Shown here: positions 24,837 to 33,416 of the stretch, one piece after another
Position numbering within the stretch: the first letter of the stretch is position 1
Layout of the letters: each line of letters begins with the position of its first letter
From: Streptomyces sp. NBC_01446
GTDB taxonomy: Bacteria > Actinomycetota > Actinomycetes > Streptomycetales > Streptomycetaceae
NCBI RefSeq assembly: GCF_026340095.1
Contig: NZ_JAPEPO010000001.1
Span: 124,001 to 188,000 of the forward strand
Reading direction: 5' to 3'
Length of the DNA: 64,000 bases
The notes under the pieces: generated by a model
Told to the model about the DNA's origin: nothing
Seen by the model: the letters and a program-made list of their open reading frames with translations, nothing else
Databases searched by the model: none
Made by a program: the position numbers and the translations under genes

Positions 24837-26311
24837 GCGGCACGTTCGTCGGCATGCCCGCCTTCCCGAAGGCCGCGCACGAGGCCGTCGGCAACACGAC
24901 CCTGCGCGCCAACCTCCGGCACGCCACGCACACCATCCGCGACAAGCGGGCCAAAGCCGTCGCCGAGCTCGACGACTGGGCACTGCTGCGCGAGGCCGGC
25001 AAACAGATCAAGGACCACACCCTCCGTCATCTCGACACCTACCTCGTCCAGTTGGAGGAGACCGTCACCGCGGCGGGCGGCACCGTCCACTGGGCAGCCG
25101 ACGCCGACGAGGCCAACCGGATCGTGACCCACCTGGTCAAGGAGACCGGCGAGTGCGAAGTCGTCAAGGTCAAGTCGATGGCCACCCAGGAGATCGGGCT
25201 CAACGAAGCACTCGAAGAAGCCGGGATCGCCGCCTACGAGACCGACCTCGCCGAACTCATTGTGCAGCTCGGCCACGACCGCCCCTCCCACATCCTCGTC
25301 CCCGCCATCCACCGCAACCGCGGCGAGATCCGCGACATCTTCACCAAGGAGATGGGCGAATGGGGCCGCCCGGCCCCCGAAGGCCTCACCGACACCCCCG
25401 CCGAACTCGCCGAAGCCGCCCGCCTCCACCTGCGCGAGAAGTTCCTGCGCGCCAAGGTCGGCATCTCCGGCGCGAACTTCATGGTCGCCGAGACCGGCAC
25501 CCTCGTCGTCGTCGAGTCCGAGGGCAACGGCCGCATGTGCCTCACCCTGCCCGAGACACTCATCTCCGTCGTCGGCATCGAGAAAATCATCCCCACCTGG
25601 CGCGACCTCGAAGTCTTCCTCCAGACACTCCCCCGCTCCTCCACGGCCGAGCGCATGAACCCGTACACGTCGATGTGGACCGGCACCACCGACACGGACG
25701 GCCCGCGCGCCTTCCACCTCGTCCTCATCGACAACGGCCGCACCGACACCCTCGCCGACGAAGTCGGCCGCCAGGCCCTGCGCTGCATCCGCTGCTCCGC
25801 CTGCCTCAACGTCTGCCCCGTCTACGAAAGGGCCGGCGGCCACGCCTACGGCTCCGTCTACCCCGGCCCCATCGGCGCCATCCTCAGCCCCCAACTCCGC
25901 GGCACAGCAAGCGAGATCGACGCCTCACTCCCCTACGCCTCCAGCCTCTGCGGCGCCTGCTACGAAGTCTGCCCCGTCGCCATCGACATCCCCGAAGTCC
26001 TCGTGCACCTGCGGGAGCGGGTCGTGCAGGGCGGACCGGCCACCCGCCAGGGCAACAGGGTGGTCCTGAAGCCGGCGAAGGGCCATGCGGCGGAGCGGGC
26101 GGCCATGCGCGCGGCCGGCTGGGCGTTCGTCCACCCCGGAGCGCTGCGCGCGGGCCAGCGCATGGCCTCGCGCACGCGCCGCTTCCATCCCCGTACGCTC
26201 CCCGGTCCCGGCCGGGCCTGGAGCGCGACGCGGGATCTGCCGCAGGTGCCCGCGGAGCCGTTCAGGGACTGGTGGCAGCGCACGCACGGCAAGAAGGAGA
26301 GCGGCAAATGA
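24833..26311 (+). CDS. lutB: L-lactate utilisation iron-sulfur protein LutB
   Basis: A 492-residue protein. The N-terminal LUD-type domain (ATHTIRDKRAKAVAELDDW; VKVKSMATQEIGLNEALE; GANFMVAETGTLVVVESEGN) is followed by a ferredoxin-like [4Fe-4S] segment with RCIRCSACLNVCPVYERAGG near residue 318 and CGACYEVCPVAIDIPEVLVH near 372. It is the electron-transfer and probable catalytic partner in the LutABC complex. Start overlaps the lutA stop; the stop overlaps the lutC start. Confidence 0.92.
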   Translation: MSGTFVGMPAFPKAAHEAVGNTTLRANLRHATHTIRDKRAKAVAELDDWALLREAGKQIKDHTLRHLDTYLVQLEETVTAAGGTVHWAADADEANRIVTHLVKETGECEVVKVKSMATQEIGLNEALEEAGIAAYETDLAELIVQLGHDRPSHILVPAIHRNRGEIRDIFTKEMGEWGRPAPEGLTDTPAELAEAARLHLREKFLRAKVGISGANFMVAETGTLVVVESEGNGRMCLTLPETLISVVGIEKIIPTWRDLEVFLQTLPRSSTAERMNPYTSMWTGTTDTDGPRAFHLVLIDNGRTDTLADEVGRQALRCIRCSACLNVCPVYERAGGHAYGSVYPGPIGAILSPQLRGTASEIDASLPYASSLCGACYEVCPVAIDIPEVLVHLRERVVQGGPATRQGNRVVLKPAKGHAAERAAMRAAGWAFVHPGALRAGQRMASRTRRFHPRTLPGPGRAWSATRDLPQVPAEPFRDWWQRTHGKKESGK

Positions 26312-26964
26312 GCAGCAGGGACATCATCCTGGGCCGGGTCCGTCGCGCGCTGGGCGAGGCGCCCCGGGGCGATGCACAGACGTCGTACGAGACGGCCGTG
26401 GACCGGCAGTACCGGAGTGAGCACGGCTCCCGGACCACCGAGGAGACCGTCGACCTGCTCGCCGAGAACCTGGCGGACTACCGGGCGATCGTGCACCGCT
26501 GCCAGGACGAGGAGGCGCTCCCGTACCTGATCACGAGGCTGCTCGCCGCGCGGGGACCGCAGTACGTGCTCGTGCCCCCGGGCCTGCCGCCCGAGTGGAT
26601 GTCCGCCGCCGATCCCACCCGGGTGCACGACCGTGCCGTGAGCACCACGCACGACTTGGACAAGGCGGGGAGCGTGGTCACCGGTTGCGCGGTCGCCGTC
26701 GCCGAGACCGGCACCATCGTGCTCGACGGCTCGCCCGACCAGGGCCGCCGCCGCATCACGCTGATCCCCGATCACCACATCTGCGTCGTGCGCGTCCCGG
26801 ACCAGGTCGTCTCCTCGGTCCCGCAGGCCCTGGAGCGGCTCGACCCGACGCGGCCCCTGACGTGGATCTCCGGTCCGTCCGCCACCAGTGACATCGAACT
26901 CGACCGGGTCGAGGGCGTGCACGGCCCGCGCACCCTGGAGGTGGTGCTGGTGAGCGGGGAGTGA
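26308..26964 (+). CDS. lutC: L-lactate utilisation protein LutC
   Basis: A 218-residue LUD-domain protein, the third part of the L-lactate oxidising complex. Recognisable segments are SSRDIILGRVRRALGEAP, VAVAETGTIVLDG and ITLIPDHHICVVRVPDQVV, and GPSATSDIELDRVEGVHGPR near the C-terminus. It overlaps the lutB stop by 4 nt. Only 22 nt separate it from the next plus-strand gene, the osmoprotectant ATPase. Confidence 0.92.
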   Translation: MSSRDIILGRVRRALGEAPRGDAQTSYETAVDRQYRSEHGSRTTEETVDLLAENLADYRAIVHRCQDEEALPYLITRLLAARGPQYVLVPPGLPPEWMSAADPTRVHDRAVSTTHDLDKAGSVVTGCAVAVAETGTIVLDGSPDQGRRRITLIPDHHICVVRVPDQVVSSVPQALERLDPTRPLTWISGPSATSDIELDRVEGVHGPRTLEVVLVSGE

Positions 26965-26986
26965 CCGTCGCGGTTAGCGTGAGGGA

Positions 26987-28150
26987 ATGATCCGGTTCGA
27001 CCAAGTCACCAAGCGGTACGCGGACGGCACGACGGCCGTGGACGATCTGTCCTTCGAGGTCGGCGAGGGCGAACTGGTCACCCTGGTCGGCCCGTCGGGC
27101 TGCGGGAAGACCACCACGATGATGATGGTCAACCGCCTCATCGAGCCCACGTCCGGCCGGATCTTCGTCGACGGCGAGGACATCTCGAAGGTCGACCCGG
27201 TCAAGCTGCGCCGCCGCATCGGATACGTCATCCAGCAGGTCGGGCTCTTTCCGCACCGCACGATCCTCGACAACACGGCGACCGTGCCCGCGCTGCTCGG
27301 CTGGAAGAAGTCCACGGCGCGCGCCCGGGCCGCCGAACTGCTCGACCTGGTCGGACTCGACCCGAAGCAGTACGGCTCCCGCTACCCGGAGCAGTTGTCG
27401 GGCGGCCAGCGCCAGCGCGTCGGTGTGGCCCGCGCGCTCGCCGCCGACCCGCCGGTGCTCCTGATGGACGAGCCGTTCGGCGCCGTCGACCCGGTGGTCC
27501 GCGAGCAGTTGCAGGACGAGTTCCTGCGGATGCAGGCCGCCGTGCGCAAGACGGTTCTCCTGGTCACGCACGACATCGAGGAGGCCGTCAGGCTGGGCGA
27601 CCGGATCGCGGTGTACGGGGAGGGCCGTATCGAGCAGTTCGACACTCCGGGTGCGGTGCTCGGCACGCCCGCGACGCCGTATGTCGCCGAGTTCGTCGGC
27701 GCCGACCGTGGTCTGAAGCGGCTCTCCGTGACCGAGATCGAGCCTGACGACCTGGACCAGCCCGCTGTGGCCCGCGCCGGCGAGCCCGCCCGGCAGGCCG
27801 CCGCGCGGCTGCATGACGACGACGCGCGCTGGGCCGTCGTCCTCGATGCGGACGGCGATCTGCACGGCTGGGTCGGCATCGACGAGTTGTCGCTCGCGGG
27901 CGAGGAAGGGCTGGTCGGTGACCTGGCCCACCGTATGAACGCCTGGGTGCCCGTCGGCGCCCCGCTCAAGCAGGCGTTCGGTGTGATGCTCCAGCACGAC
28001 GCGGGCTGGGTCGCGGTCCTCGACGGCGCCCGCTTCCTCGGCGTGCTGACCCCGGCGAAGCTCCACGAGGCGCTGCGCCGCTCGGTGGACGCGGACGCCC
28101 AGGGCGTGGCGCGGGACGAGGTGAGTTTCGACTCGGTCGCCGACGCGTGA
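26987..28150 (+). CDS. opuCA: Osmoprotectant ABC transporter ATP-binding protein with CBS domains
   Basis: A 387-residue ATPase of the glycine betaine/carnitine/choline (OpuCA/ProV) family. Walker A is GPSGCGKTTTMMMVNRLI, the signature LSGGQRQRVGVARALA, Walker B VLLMDEPFGAVDP. Residues after about 240 form a regulatory tail with two weak CBS-like segments (ARLHDDDARWAVVLDADGDL, LKQAFGVMLQHDAGWVAVLDG). It energises uptake of compatible solutes through the two permeases and binding protein encoded on the opposite strand at 28175-32225, with which it converges. Confidence 0.88.
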   Translation: MIRFDQVTKRYADGTTAVDDLSFEVGEGELVTLVGPSGCGKTTTMMMVNRLIEPTSGRIFVDGEDISKVDPVKLRRRIGYVIQQVGLFPHRTILDNTATVPALLGWKKSTARARAAELLDLVGLDPKQYGSRYPEQLSGGQRQRVGVARALAADPPVLLMDEPFGAVDPVVREQLQDEFLRMQAAVRKTVLLVTHDIEEAVRLGDRIAVYGEGRIEQFDTPGAVLGTPATPYVAEFVGADRGLKRLSVTEIEPDDLDQPAVARAGEPARQAAARLHDDDARWAVVLDADGDLHGWVGIDELSLAGEEGLVGDLAHRMNAWVPVGAPLKQAFGVMLQHDAGWVAVLDGARFLGVLTPAKLHEALRRSVDADAQGVARDEVSFDSVADA

Positions 28151-28174
28151 CCGACCCATCTCCCTCATGAATGC

Positions 28175-29134
28175 TCAGCTCTTGAGCAGACCCTTCGACT
28201 CCAGGTACGAGCGCGCCACGTCCTCCGGGAGCCTGCGCCAGCTGTCCACCTGTTGGTTCATGGACGCCAGGTCCTGCGTGGTCAGTACGGAGTTCAGCGC
28301 GCCGAGGACGTCGGCGACGCGCTCGCTGCCCGCCCGCGCCCGGTTGACCACCGGCACGATGTAGTCGGCGTTCTGCAGATGCCTGTCGTCGGCGAGCAGC
28401 ACGAGGCCGAAGTCGGACAGGGTCGCGTCGGTCGTCGTGGTGAGCATCATCTGGTCCTTGCCGTCCTGCACCGCCTTCTTCGACTGGGTGGTGCCGACGC
28501 CCTTGGGGTCGACGCCGGTGACGTCGATGCCGTACGTCTTCTTCAGGCCCGGCTCGCAGTACGGCCGTTGGACGCATTCGTCGCCCGCGGCGAGGCGTAC
28601 CTTCAGGCCGGACGCGCCGAGGTCGCTGAGGGTCTTGAGGCGGTGCTGCTTCGCGTAGGCGGTGGTCACGGCGAAGGCGTTCTGGTCGACGGCCCTGCCG
28701 GGGTCGAGGACGGCGAGTCCGCGCGGGGCGGCGAGGCCGTGCAGGGCCTTCATGGTGGCGTCGAGGTCGGGCGATCCGACGGGCGGGGCCTTGGCGCCGT
28801 TCGTCTTGGCGTTGAGCCAGTCGGCGAAGGTCGCGGCGTACTCGGGCACGACATCGATCTGGCCGGATTCCAGGGCGGGTTCGTACAGTTCGCGGTTGGC
28901 GACGGACAGGATCTTGGTGCTGTAGCCGGCCTGCTTCAGGAGCAGGGCGTACATCTGGGCGAGCAGGTCGCTCTCGGTGAAGCCGGCCGTGCCGATGGTG
29001 AGGTGCTTGCTGTCGCCGGGCGGGGCGGTGACCGCGCCCTGGTTCTCCAGGGAGGGTCCGCCGCCGCAGGCGCCGACGAGGAGGAGCGGCAGGAGTGCGG
29101 CTGCCGCTGCGGCCCGCCGTCGTAAGGCCGCCAT
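28175..29134 (-). CDS. Osmoprotectant ABC transporter substrate-binding lipoprotein (OpuCC/OsmX-like)
   Basis: A 319-residue lipoprotein. The signal peptide RRRAAAAAALLPLLLVGACGG carries a lipobox Cys; the mature part has LTIGTAGFTESDLLAQMYAL, PEYAATFADWLNAK and the quaternary-amine-binding family segments AGDECVQRPYCEPGLKKTYG and LLADDRHLQNADYIVPVVNR. It binds glycine betaine, choline or related solutes. In the ancestral arrangement its ATG overlapped the stop of the upstream permease (TGATG); the IS1182-type insertion now places 1.7 kb between them, so expression depends on read-through or a promoter in the element. Confidence 0.88.
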   Translation of the reverse strand: MAALRRRAAAAAALLPLLLVGACGGGPSLENQGAVTAPPGDSKHLTIGTAGFTESDLLAQMYALLLKQAGYSTKILSVANRELYEPALESGQIDVVPEYAATFADWLNAKTNGAKAPPVGSPDLDATMKALHGLAAPRGLAVLDPGRAVDQNAFAVTTAYAKQHRLKTLSDLGASGLKVRLAAGDECVQRPYCEPGLKKTYGIDVTGVDPKGVGTTQSKKAVQDGKDQMMLTTTTDATLSDFGLVLLADDRHLQNADYIVPVVNRARAGSERVADVLGALNSVLTTQDLASMNQQVDSWRRLPEDVARSYLESKGLLKS

Positions 29135-29178
29135 CAGACCCTCTTCCGGGCCAGGGCGGGCGCGAATCGTTCGGCTAG

Positions 29179-29195
29179 AAGACTGCTGAAAATCT
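29179..29195. repeat. Left terminal inverted repeat of the IS1182-family element
   Basis: AAGACTGCTGAAAATCT, preceded by the target duplication CTAG. It matches the right end without mismatch over 17 bp. Confidence 0.93.
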
Positions 29196-29238
29196 TGTTG
29201 TTGGGGCTGTCCGGCTGTGGGCCGGGTGGCCCTTTCCG

Positions 29239-30819
29239 CTATGCGGTGGCGGGGGTGAGGTGCCAGGTGGTGTTGGTGCGGGTGAGTCCGAGGTTGATGA
29301 GTCGGCGGAGGTTGAGAGCGGCGGCGCGGTGGTGGAGCCAGATGTTGTTGGCGATGACGCCTCGGTAGGGAACCCGGCGGTTGCCCTTGGCGACGAGCCA
29401 GGCGATGGCGCGTTCGACGGGTGGCCGCCATCGGCGGTATTCGTCCTGCCATCCGGCGTCGGTGGCGGCCTGGTGGCGGGCGGCGGCCAGCAGTTCGTAC
29501 TGGGGGTGGACGTTGAGGGTGCGTCCGGTCTTGGAGGTGGTGCAGCGCTCTCGCAGGGGGCAGCTGGTGCATGCGCGCTTGAACTGGGCGGTGCGGGCGC
29601 CGTCGGCTTTGGTCTGGCCGAGGTTGGCGGTGTGTCCGGCCGGGCAGGTTGCGGTGCCCGCGGCCTGGTCGATGTGGAAGTCGTCGATGGTGAACCCGCC
29701 GGGGACGGCCTGCCGCAGCGGTGGCGGTTTGATCACCAGGGTGTGGCCGTCGGCCTGCAGTTGTGCGCGCAGGTCGCCGGTGCCGTAGGCAGAGTCGCCG
29801 AGCACGGTTAACTCGCCGTCCTCGTCGGCCAGCAGATCGCCGGCCACGGCGGCCTCGTGATTGCCGGGACCGTAGCCGCTGGTCAGGGCGACAGCGGTGA
29901 ACAGGCCGCTCTCCGGCTCGAAGGACGCATGCCCTTTGAAGCCGTCCTGGTGACGGGTGCGGTTCTTGTGGATGTGCCGTGCGTCCGCATCGACGGTGGA
30001 CACGGTCCGGTCCGCCACCGTGCGCTTCGCGACGCGCCAGCGGCCATCGCGCCCGTCGGAGTCCTCGGCCGGCTCCACATCCTGGCCCGCGACCAGGGCC
30101 AGCAGGCCGACCGCGTTCGCCGCCTTCTCGCCCAGGTTCTGCTCGGGCAGGTGCCCGAGCAGGTTGACCGCGTCGGTGACCAGCGCATCGACCAGCGCGG
30201 CGCGGGCGGCCTCGTCGTCCCAGGCGATCCTCGGCTTGCCCGGGTCGGTGTAGTCGTGCGCGTGGCACCACCGCGCCGCGGTCTCCCCGGCCCCGGGGAC
30301 CTCGCGGATCACCCGGCGGATCGCGGAGATGATCTGGGTGACGGTGTCCTGGGTGGCCACCGCGTCGTCCAGCACGGTGGAATCCAGCGCCCGCCGCTGC
30401 CTGCCCTTGAGCACACCGGTCGCGGCCACGACCTCTTTGACCTTGGTGAAGATCCGCGTCGGATCGGCCGAGTGACGCAAACGGCGCCGGAAGTACGTCA
30501 GCAGCGAGGGATCGAAAGCGGTGTCGTACAGCCCGAGCCCGCAGGCCGCCTTCCAGCGCAGGTCACACCGCAGTTCCTGGACCGTCTCGAAGTCCGACAG
30601 CCCGTGCAGGCTCTGCAGCACCACCGTCGCGGCCAGGACCTGCGGCGGCAGACTCGGACGGCCGTTGGACGACGGATACATGTCCGAGAACATCCCCGGC
30701 TCGAACAGCACCTCGCGATGTTCGGCCAGGAACGCGAACACACTGCCAGCCGGGATCAACTCCCGGCAGGTCTCCCACACATCCGGCCCGACCATCTCCC
30801 CGGCCCATTCCCCCTGCAT
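29239..30819 (-). CDS. IS1182-family transposase
   Basis: An intact 526-residue DDE transposase. The N-terminal DUF772-like domain includes YPSSNGRPSLPPQVLAATVV and ELRCDLRWKAACGLGLYD; LDSTVLDDAVATQDTVTQ follows; the catalytic core contains VDADARHIHKNRTRHQDGFK (D), LTVLGDSAYGTGDL (D) and RPPVERAIAWLVAKGNRRVP (E). A cysteine cluster near residue 425 (CTSCPLRERCTTSKTGR) is the family's zinc-finger-like insert. Starts 46 nt inside the right end and stops 60 nt before the left end. No frameshift is seen, so the element may be active. Confidence 0.92.
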   Translation of the reverse strand: MQGEWAGEMVGPDVWETCRELIPAGSVFAFLAEHREVLFEPGMFSDMYPSSNGRPSLPPQVLAATVVLQSLHGLSDFETVQELRCDLRWKAACGLGLYDTAFDPSLLTYFRRRLRHSADPTRIFTKVKEVVAATGVLKGRQRRALDSTVLDDAVATQDTVTQIISAIRRVIREVPGAGETAARWCHAHDYTDPGKPRIAWDDEAARAALVDALVTDAVNLLGHLPEQNLGEKAANAVGLLALVAGQDVEPAEDSDGRDGRWRVAKRTVADRTVSTVDADARHIHKNRTRHQDGFKGHASFEPESGLFTAVALTSGYGPGNHEAAVAGDLLADEDGELTVLGDSAYGTGDLRAQLQADGHTLVIKPPPLRQAVPGGFTIDDFHIDQAAGTATCPAGHTANLGQTKADGARTAQFKRACTSCPLRERCTTSKTGRTLNVHPQYELLAAARHQAATDAGWQDEYRRWRPPVERAIAWLVAKGNRRVPYRGVIANNIWLHHRAAALNLRRLINLGLTRTNTTWHLTPATA

Positions 30820-30864
30820 GCATACAAGACTGGCCCCAACTCCACCGAGCCGGGGCCAGAACCG

Positions 30865-30881
30865 AGATTTTCAGCAGTCTT
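30865..30881. repeat. Right terminal inverted repeat of the IS1182-family element
   Basis: AGATTTTCAGCAGTCTT, the reverse complement of the left end, followed by the second CTAG copy at 30882-30885. Confidence 0.93.
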
Positions 30882-31512
30882 CTAGCTCGAAGGCGCCCTC
30901 GACGAGCAGCGCGAAGACGGCGACGAGGACGGCGCCCGCGACGACCTGCGGGGTGCTCGCCAGGTTGAATCCGGCGGTGATGATCCGGCCGAGGCCGCCG
31001 CCTCCCGCGAGGGCCGCGATCGTCGCGGTGGCGACGAGCTGCACCGCGGCGATCCGCACCCCGTTCATGATCATCGGCAGGGCGAGGGGCACCTCGACCT
31101 GGAACAGCATCTGCTGTCCCGTCATCCCCATGCCGCGAGCGGCCTGGACGATGTCACGGTCGACTCCGCGCATCCCGACGTAGGCGTTCGTGAGGAGCGG
31201 CGGGACAGCGAAAAGGACCAGGGCGACAACCGTGGGCCCCTCCCCGAACTTGCCGAGCGGGGTGAGCAGGAGCAGCACGAGGACCGCGAAGGTGGGGACG
31301 GCGCGGCCGACGTTGGAGATGTTCACGGCGAGCGCGCCGCCCTTGCCGAGGTGACCGAGGACGAGCGCGACGGGCAGCGCGATCAGGCAGCTGATGACGA
31401 GGCAGACGACGGTGAGGACGAGGTGCTGGGCGAGCCGGTGCCAGATGCCGTCGTCGCCGGACCAGTGCGAGGCGTCGGCGAGCCAGTCCCAGGCGTCGGT
31501 GAGGGTCTTCAC
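30871..31512 (-). CDS. Osmoprotectant ABC permease with C-terminus altered by IS insertion
   Basis: A 213-residue inner-membrane permease (ProW/OpuCB-D type) with five or six hydrophobic helices and the coupling-loop motif QAARGMGMTGQQMLFQVEVPLALP. The IS1182-family element entered at its eleventh-last codon: the frame now ends GAFELEDC inside the terminal inverted repeat, whereas the uninterrupted gene would have ended GAFELAERFAPALARKRV with its TGA overlapping the ATG of the binding protein. Only the hydrophilic tail is changed, so transport function may survive. GTG 31512 overlaps the upstream permease stop (GTGA). Confidence 0.85.
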   Translation of the reverse strand: MKTLTDAWDWLADASHWSGDDGIWHRLAQHLVLTVVCLVISCLIALPVALVLGHLGKGGALAVNISNVGRAVPTFAVLVLLLLTPLGKFGEGPTVVALVLFAVPPLLTNAYVGMRGVDRDIVQAARGMGMTGQQMLFQVEVPLALPMIMNGVRIAAVQLVATATIAALAGGGGLGRIITAGFNLASTPQVVAGAVLVAVFALLVEGAFELEDC

Positions 31513-32225
31513 GCGTGGCTCGCTCTCGTCCAGGGAGTGAGGATCCGCTGTACGCCGAGCAGCAGCAGGTCGGCGGCGACCGCGATGACGACGCACAGCA
31601 CGGACGCGGTGAGGACCTGGGCCTTGAAGAACGTGTTCATGCCCGCGTAGATGAGGTTGCCGAGGCCGCCGTAGCCGACGATGGCGCCCACCGTGACGAG
31701 GGAGACGGCGGAGACCATGGCGATGCGCAGGCCCGCCATCGCGGCCGGCAGGGCGAGGGGCAGCTCCACCGTGAGCAGCAGCCTGACCGGCCCGTATCCC
31801 ATGCCGCGCGCGGCCTGCCGGGTGTCTTCGGGGACCGCGCGCAGGCCCGCGAGGATGTTCCGCACGAGGAGGGTGAGCGAGTACAGGACGAGCCCCGCGA
31901 CGACGAGGGACGCGGACAGGCCGTACGCGGGAAGCAGCAGCGAGAACATGGCGAGCGACGGGATCGTGTAGAGGATCGTCGTCAGGGCGAGGACCGGGCC
32001 CGACGCGAGGGTCCAGCGGCGCGCGACGACGGCCAGCGGCACGGCGAGCACCAGTGCGATCAGGACGGCGAGCGCGGTGAGCTGGAGGTGCTGGACGACC
32101 GCGTCGAGGAGGATGTGACGGCGGGTGCTCAGGTACTCGCCGCAGATCCAGTCGTTGCGCGCCAGACAGTCGTCGGGCGGCGCGCTGCCGGGGCTCTGGG
32201 TGAGGGGTCCGCTCCATGGGGGCAC
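31509..32225 (-). CDS. Osmoprotectant ABC transporter permease
   Basis: A 238-residue binding-protein-dependent permease of the ProW/OpuCB type. Hydrophobic helices flank the EAA-like loop TRQAARGMGYGPVRLLLTVELPLALP and the later SLVTVGAIVGYGGLGNLIYAG. It pairs with the downstream permease. The start is uncertain: GTG 32225 is chosen as the last candidate before the conserved DWICGEYLSTRRHILLDA region, with a weak GGA upstream. The gene lies 86 nt downstream of the CDGSH-protein gene on the same strand. Confidence 0.82.
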   Translation of the reverse strand: MPPWSGPLTQSPGSAPPDDCLARNDWICGEYLSTRRHILLDAVVQHLQLTALAVLIALVLAVPLAVVARRWTLASGPVLALTTILYTIPSLAMFSLLLPAYGLSASLVVAGLVLYSLTLLVRNILAGLRAVPEDTRQAARGMGYGPVRLLLTVELPLALPAAMAGLRIAMVSAVSLVTVGAIVGYGGLGNLIYAGMNTFFKAQVLTASVLCVVIAVAADLLLLGVQRILTPWTRASHA

Positions 32226-32311
32226 TCGTCCATTCCAGTGGCAGGTGCGGACGACGGCGCGCTGGGATGACCCGTACGGCGTACGGCCGCGGGTACCGGA
32301 GCGCGGTGAGG

Positions 32312-33019
32312 TCAGGTGTCCTTGAAGCCGATCGACGCGTGGGTGCCGTCGCAGAACGGCTTGTTGCGCGAGGCTCCGCAGCGGCACAGGGTCACGCGGT
32401 TGCGGACCTCGTACGGCGTGCCGTCGGCGGCGGTCACCGGGATGCCGCCGCGCACCCAGATCCCTCCGCTGACGCCCTCCTGCGGGTCCTCGATGATGCC
32501 GATGGACGGCGGGAGTTCGGGCTCGACGGGGCGCCGCTCGGCGAGGTTCCAGGCGACGAGGCGCCCTGAGGGACAGTCGCCCGTCTCCCGTTCCACGACG
32601 TCGGCGGTGCCGTTCTCCTCGACGAGGTTCCACACCTGCCCGTCCGCGTCGCAGAACCGCGCGAAGGCGCACAGCGGCTGGGCGTCGGTGAGGGTGAGCT
32701 CGGGTCCGTCCTGCTCGTCGGCCTGCTCCAGATAGGGCAGCCGGCTCGCGGTCTCGGTGCCGTCGAACCCGGCCCGCTCATGACTGCGGTCGCAGAACGG
32801 CTTGTTCGCGGACTGCCCGCAGCGGCACAGCTCGTACGTCTCCTCGGTGTCGTACGTGCGCTGCTGCCACCACTCGACGGACTGGCCCCGCGCGTCGGTG
32901 ACGATGACCAGCTGGATGAGGGGGACGCCGCCGGTGACGAGGTACGGCCCGTTCTCCGAGACGCGTACGCCCCGCGCCGAGGCGGAGTGCGGCGGGGCGG
33001 AGTCCTTCGCGTCCGGCAT
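32312..33019 (-). CDS. Protein with two CDGSH iron-sulfur domains
   Basis: A 235-residue protein with two CDGSH-type [2Fe-2S] sites, CRCGQSANKPFCDRSH near residue 70 and CRCGASRNKPFCDGTH near 217, each with the three-Cys one-His ligand set. Between them is a DUF1271-like divergent ferredoxin stretch (PLCAFARFCDADGQVWNL, RETGDCPSGRLVAWNL). Such proteins are taken as redox or iron-handling proteins; no enzyme activity can be assigned. ATG 33019 is chosen as start because GGGCCCC/AGGG lies upstream and residues of the longer frame are not conserved-looking. Confidence 0.8.
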   Translation of the reverse strand: MPDAKDSAPPHSASARGVRVSENGPYLVTGGVPLIQLVIVTDARGQSVEWWQQRTYDTEETYELCRCGQSANKPFCDRSHERAGFDGTETASRLPYLEQADEQDGPELTLTDAQPLCAFARFCDADGQVWNLVEENGTADVVERETGDCPSGRLVAWNLAERRPVEPELPPSIGIIEDPQEGVSGGIWVRGGIPVTAADGTPYEVRNRVTLCRCGASRNKPFCDGTHASIGFKDT

Positions 33020-33335
33020 GAGGGGCCCTTCCTGATCCGTGCGGCGGCCCCCTCTTCCAGCCTTGCGGAGCGGGTCGCCGGGCGCCACAGGAGAGGGCCC
33101 GCGCTCGTGGCCACGCGCCTGTGTCGAGCCCTGTCGCGGCGCCCCCGTAGGTATTCACGCCTTGCACCGGACACCAGCCCAGGGGAACCGTGAGCGGCGG
33201 CTCGCAGAGCACACAGGAGCGGACGGGGTCCGGGCACGGCCTCGGCGGCAGGAACCGGCCGGCGAAGGTGAGCATCTCCTTCGCGGGCTTCGGCGTCGCG
33301 TCGCTCGCCAACTTCTACCTCTGATCTTGGCCAGT

Positions 33336-33351
33336 GCTCTGCCTTCAGAGC
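33336..33351. repeat. Left-end hairpin of the IS605-family element
   Basis: Perfect 6-bp stem GCTCTG/CAGAGC with a CCTT loop, followed by a G6 run; expected TnpA recognition hairpin about 20 nt from the left end. Confidence 0.7.
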
Positions 33352-33416
33352 GGGGGGTGAAGGCCATCTCAGAGCTGCTGTGACCGTACTGTTCGTTCGG
33401 GTCCGCAGTGTTGTCC

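Larger units (their letters stand above)
29179..30881 (-). mobile_element. Complete IS1182-family insertion sequence with CTAG target duplication
   Basis: A 1703-bp element bounded by 17-bp perfect terminal inverted repeats, AAGACTGCTGAAAATCT at 29179-29195 and its reverse complement at 30865-30881. The 4-bp direct repeat CTAG flanks it (29175-29178 and 30882-30885), the palindromic 4-bp target typical of IS1182 relatives. It holds one intact transposase gene on the minus strand. Removing the element and one CTAG restores the end of the osmoprotectant permease gene precisely, so insertion is recent and the sequence is not degraded. Confidence 0.95.

Noticed and set aside
29179..30881. Osmoprotectant permease considered a dead pseudogene
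   Set aside because: The insertion removes only the last 11 codons after the final helix and adds three; the permease core is intact, so it is listed as an altered CDS.
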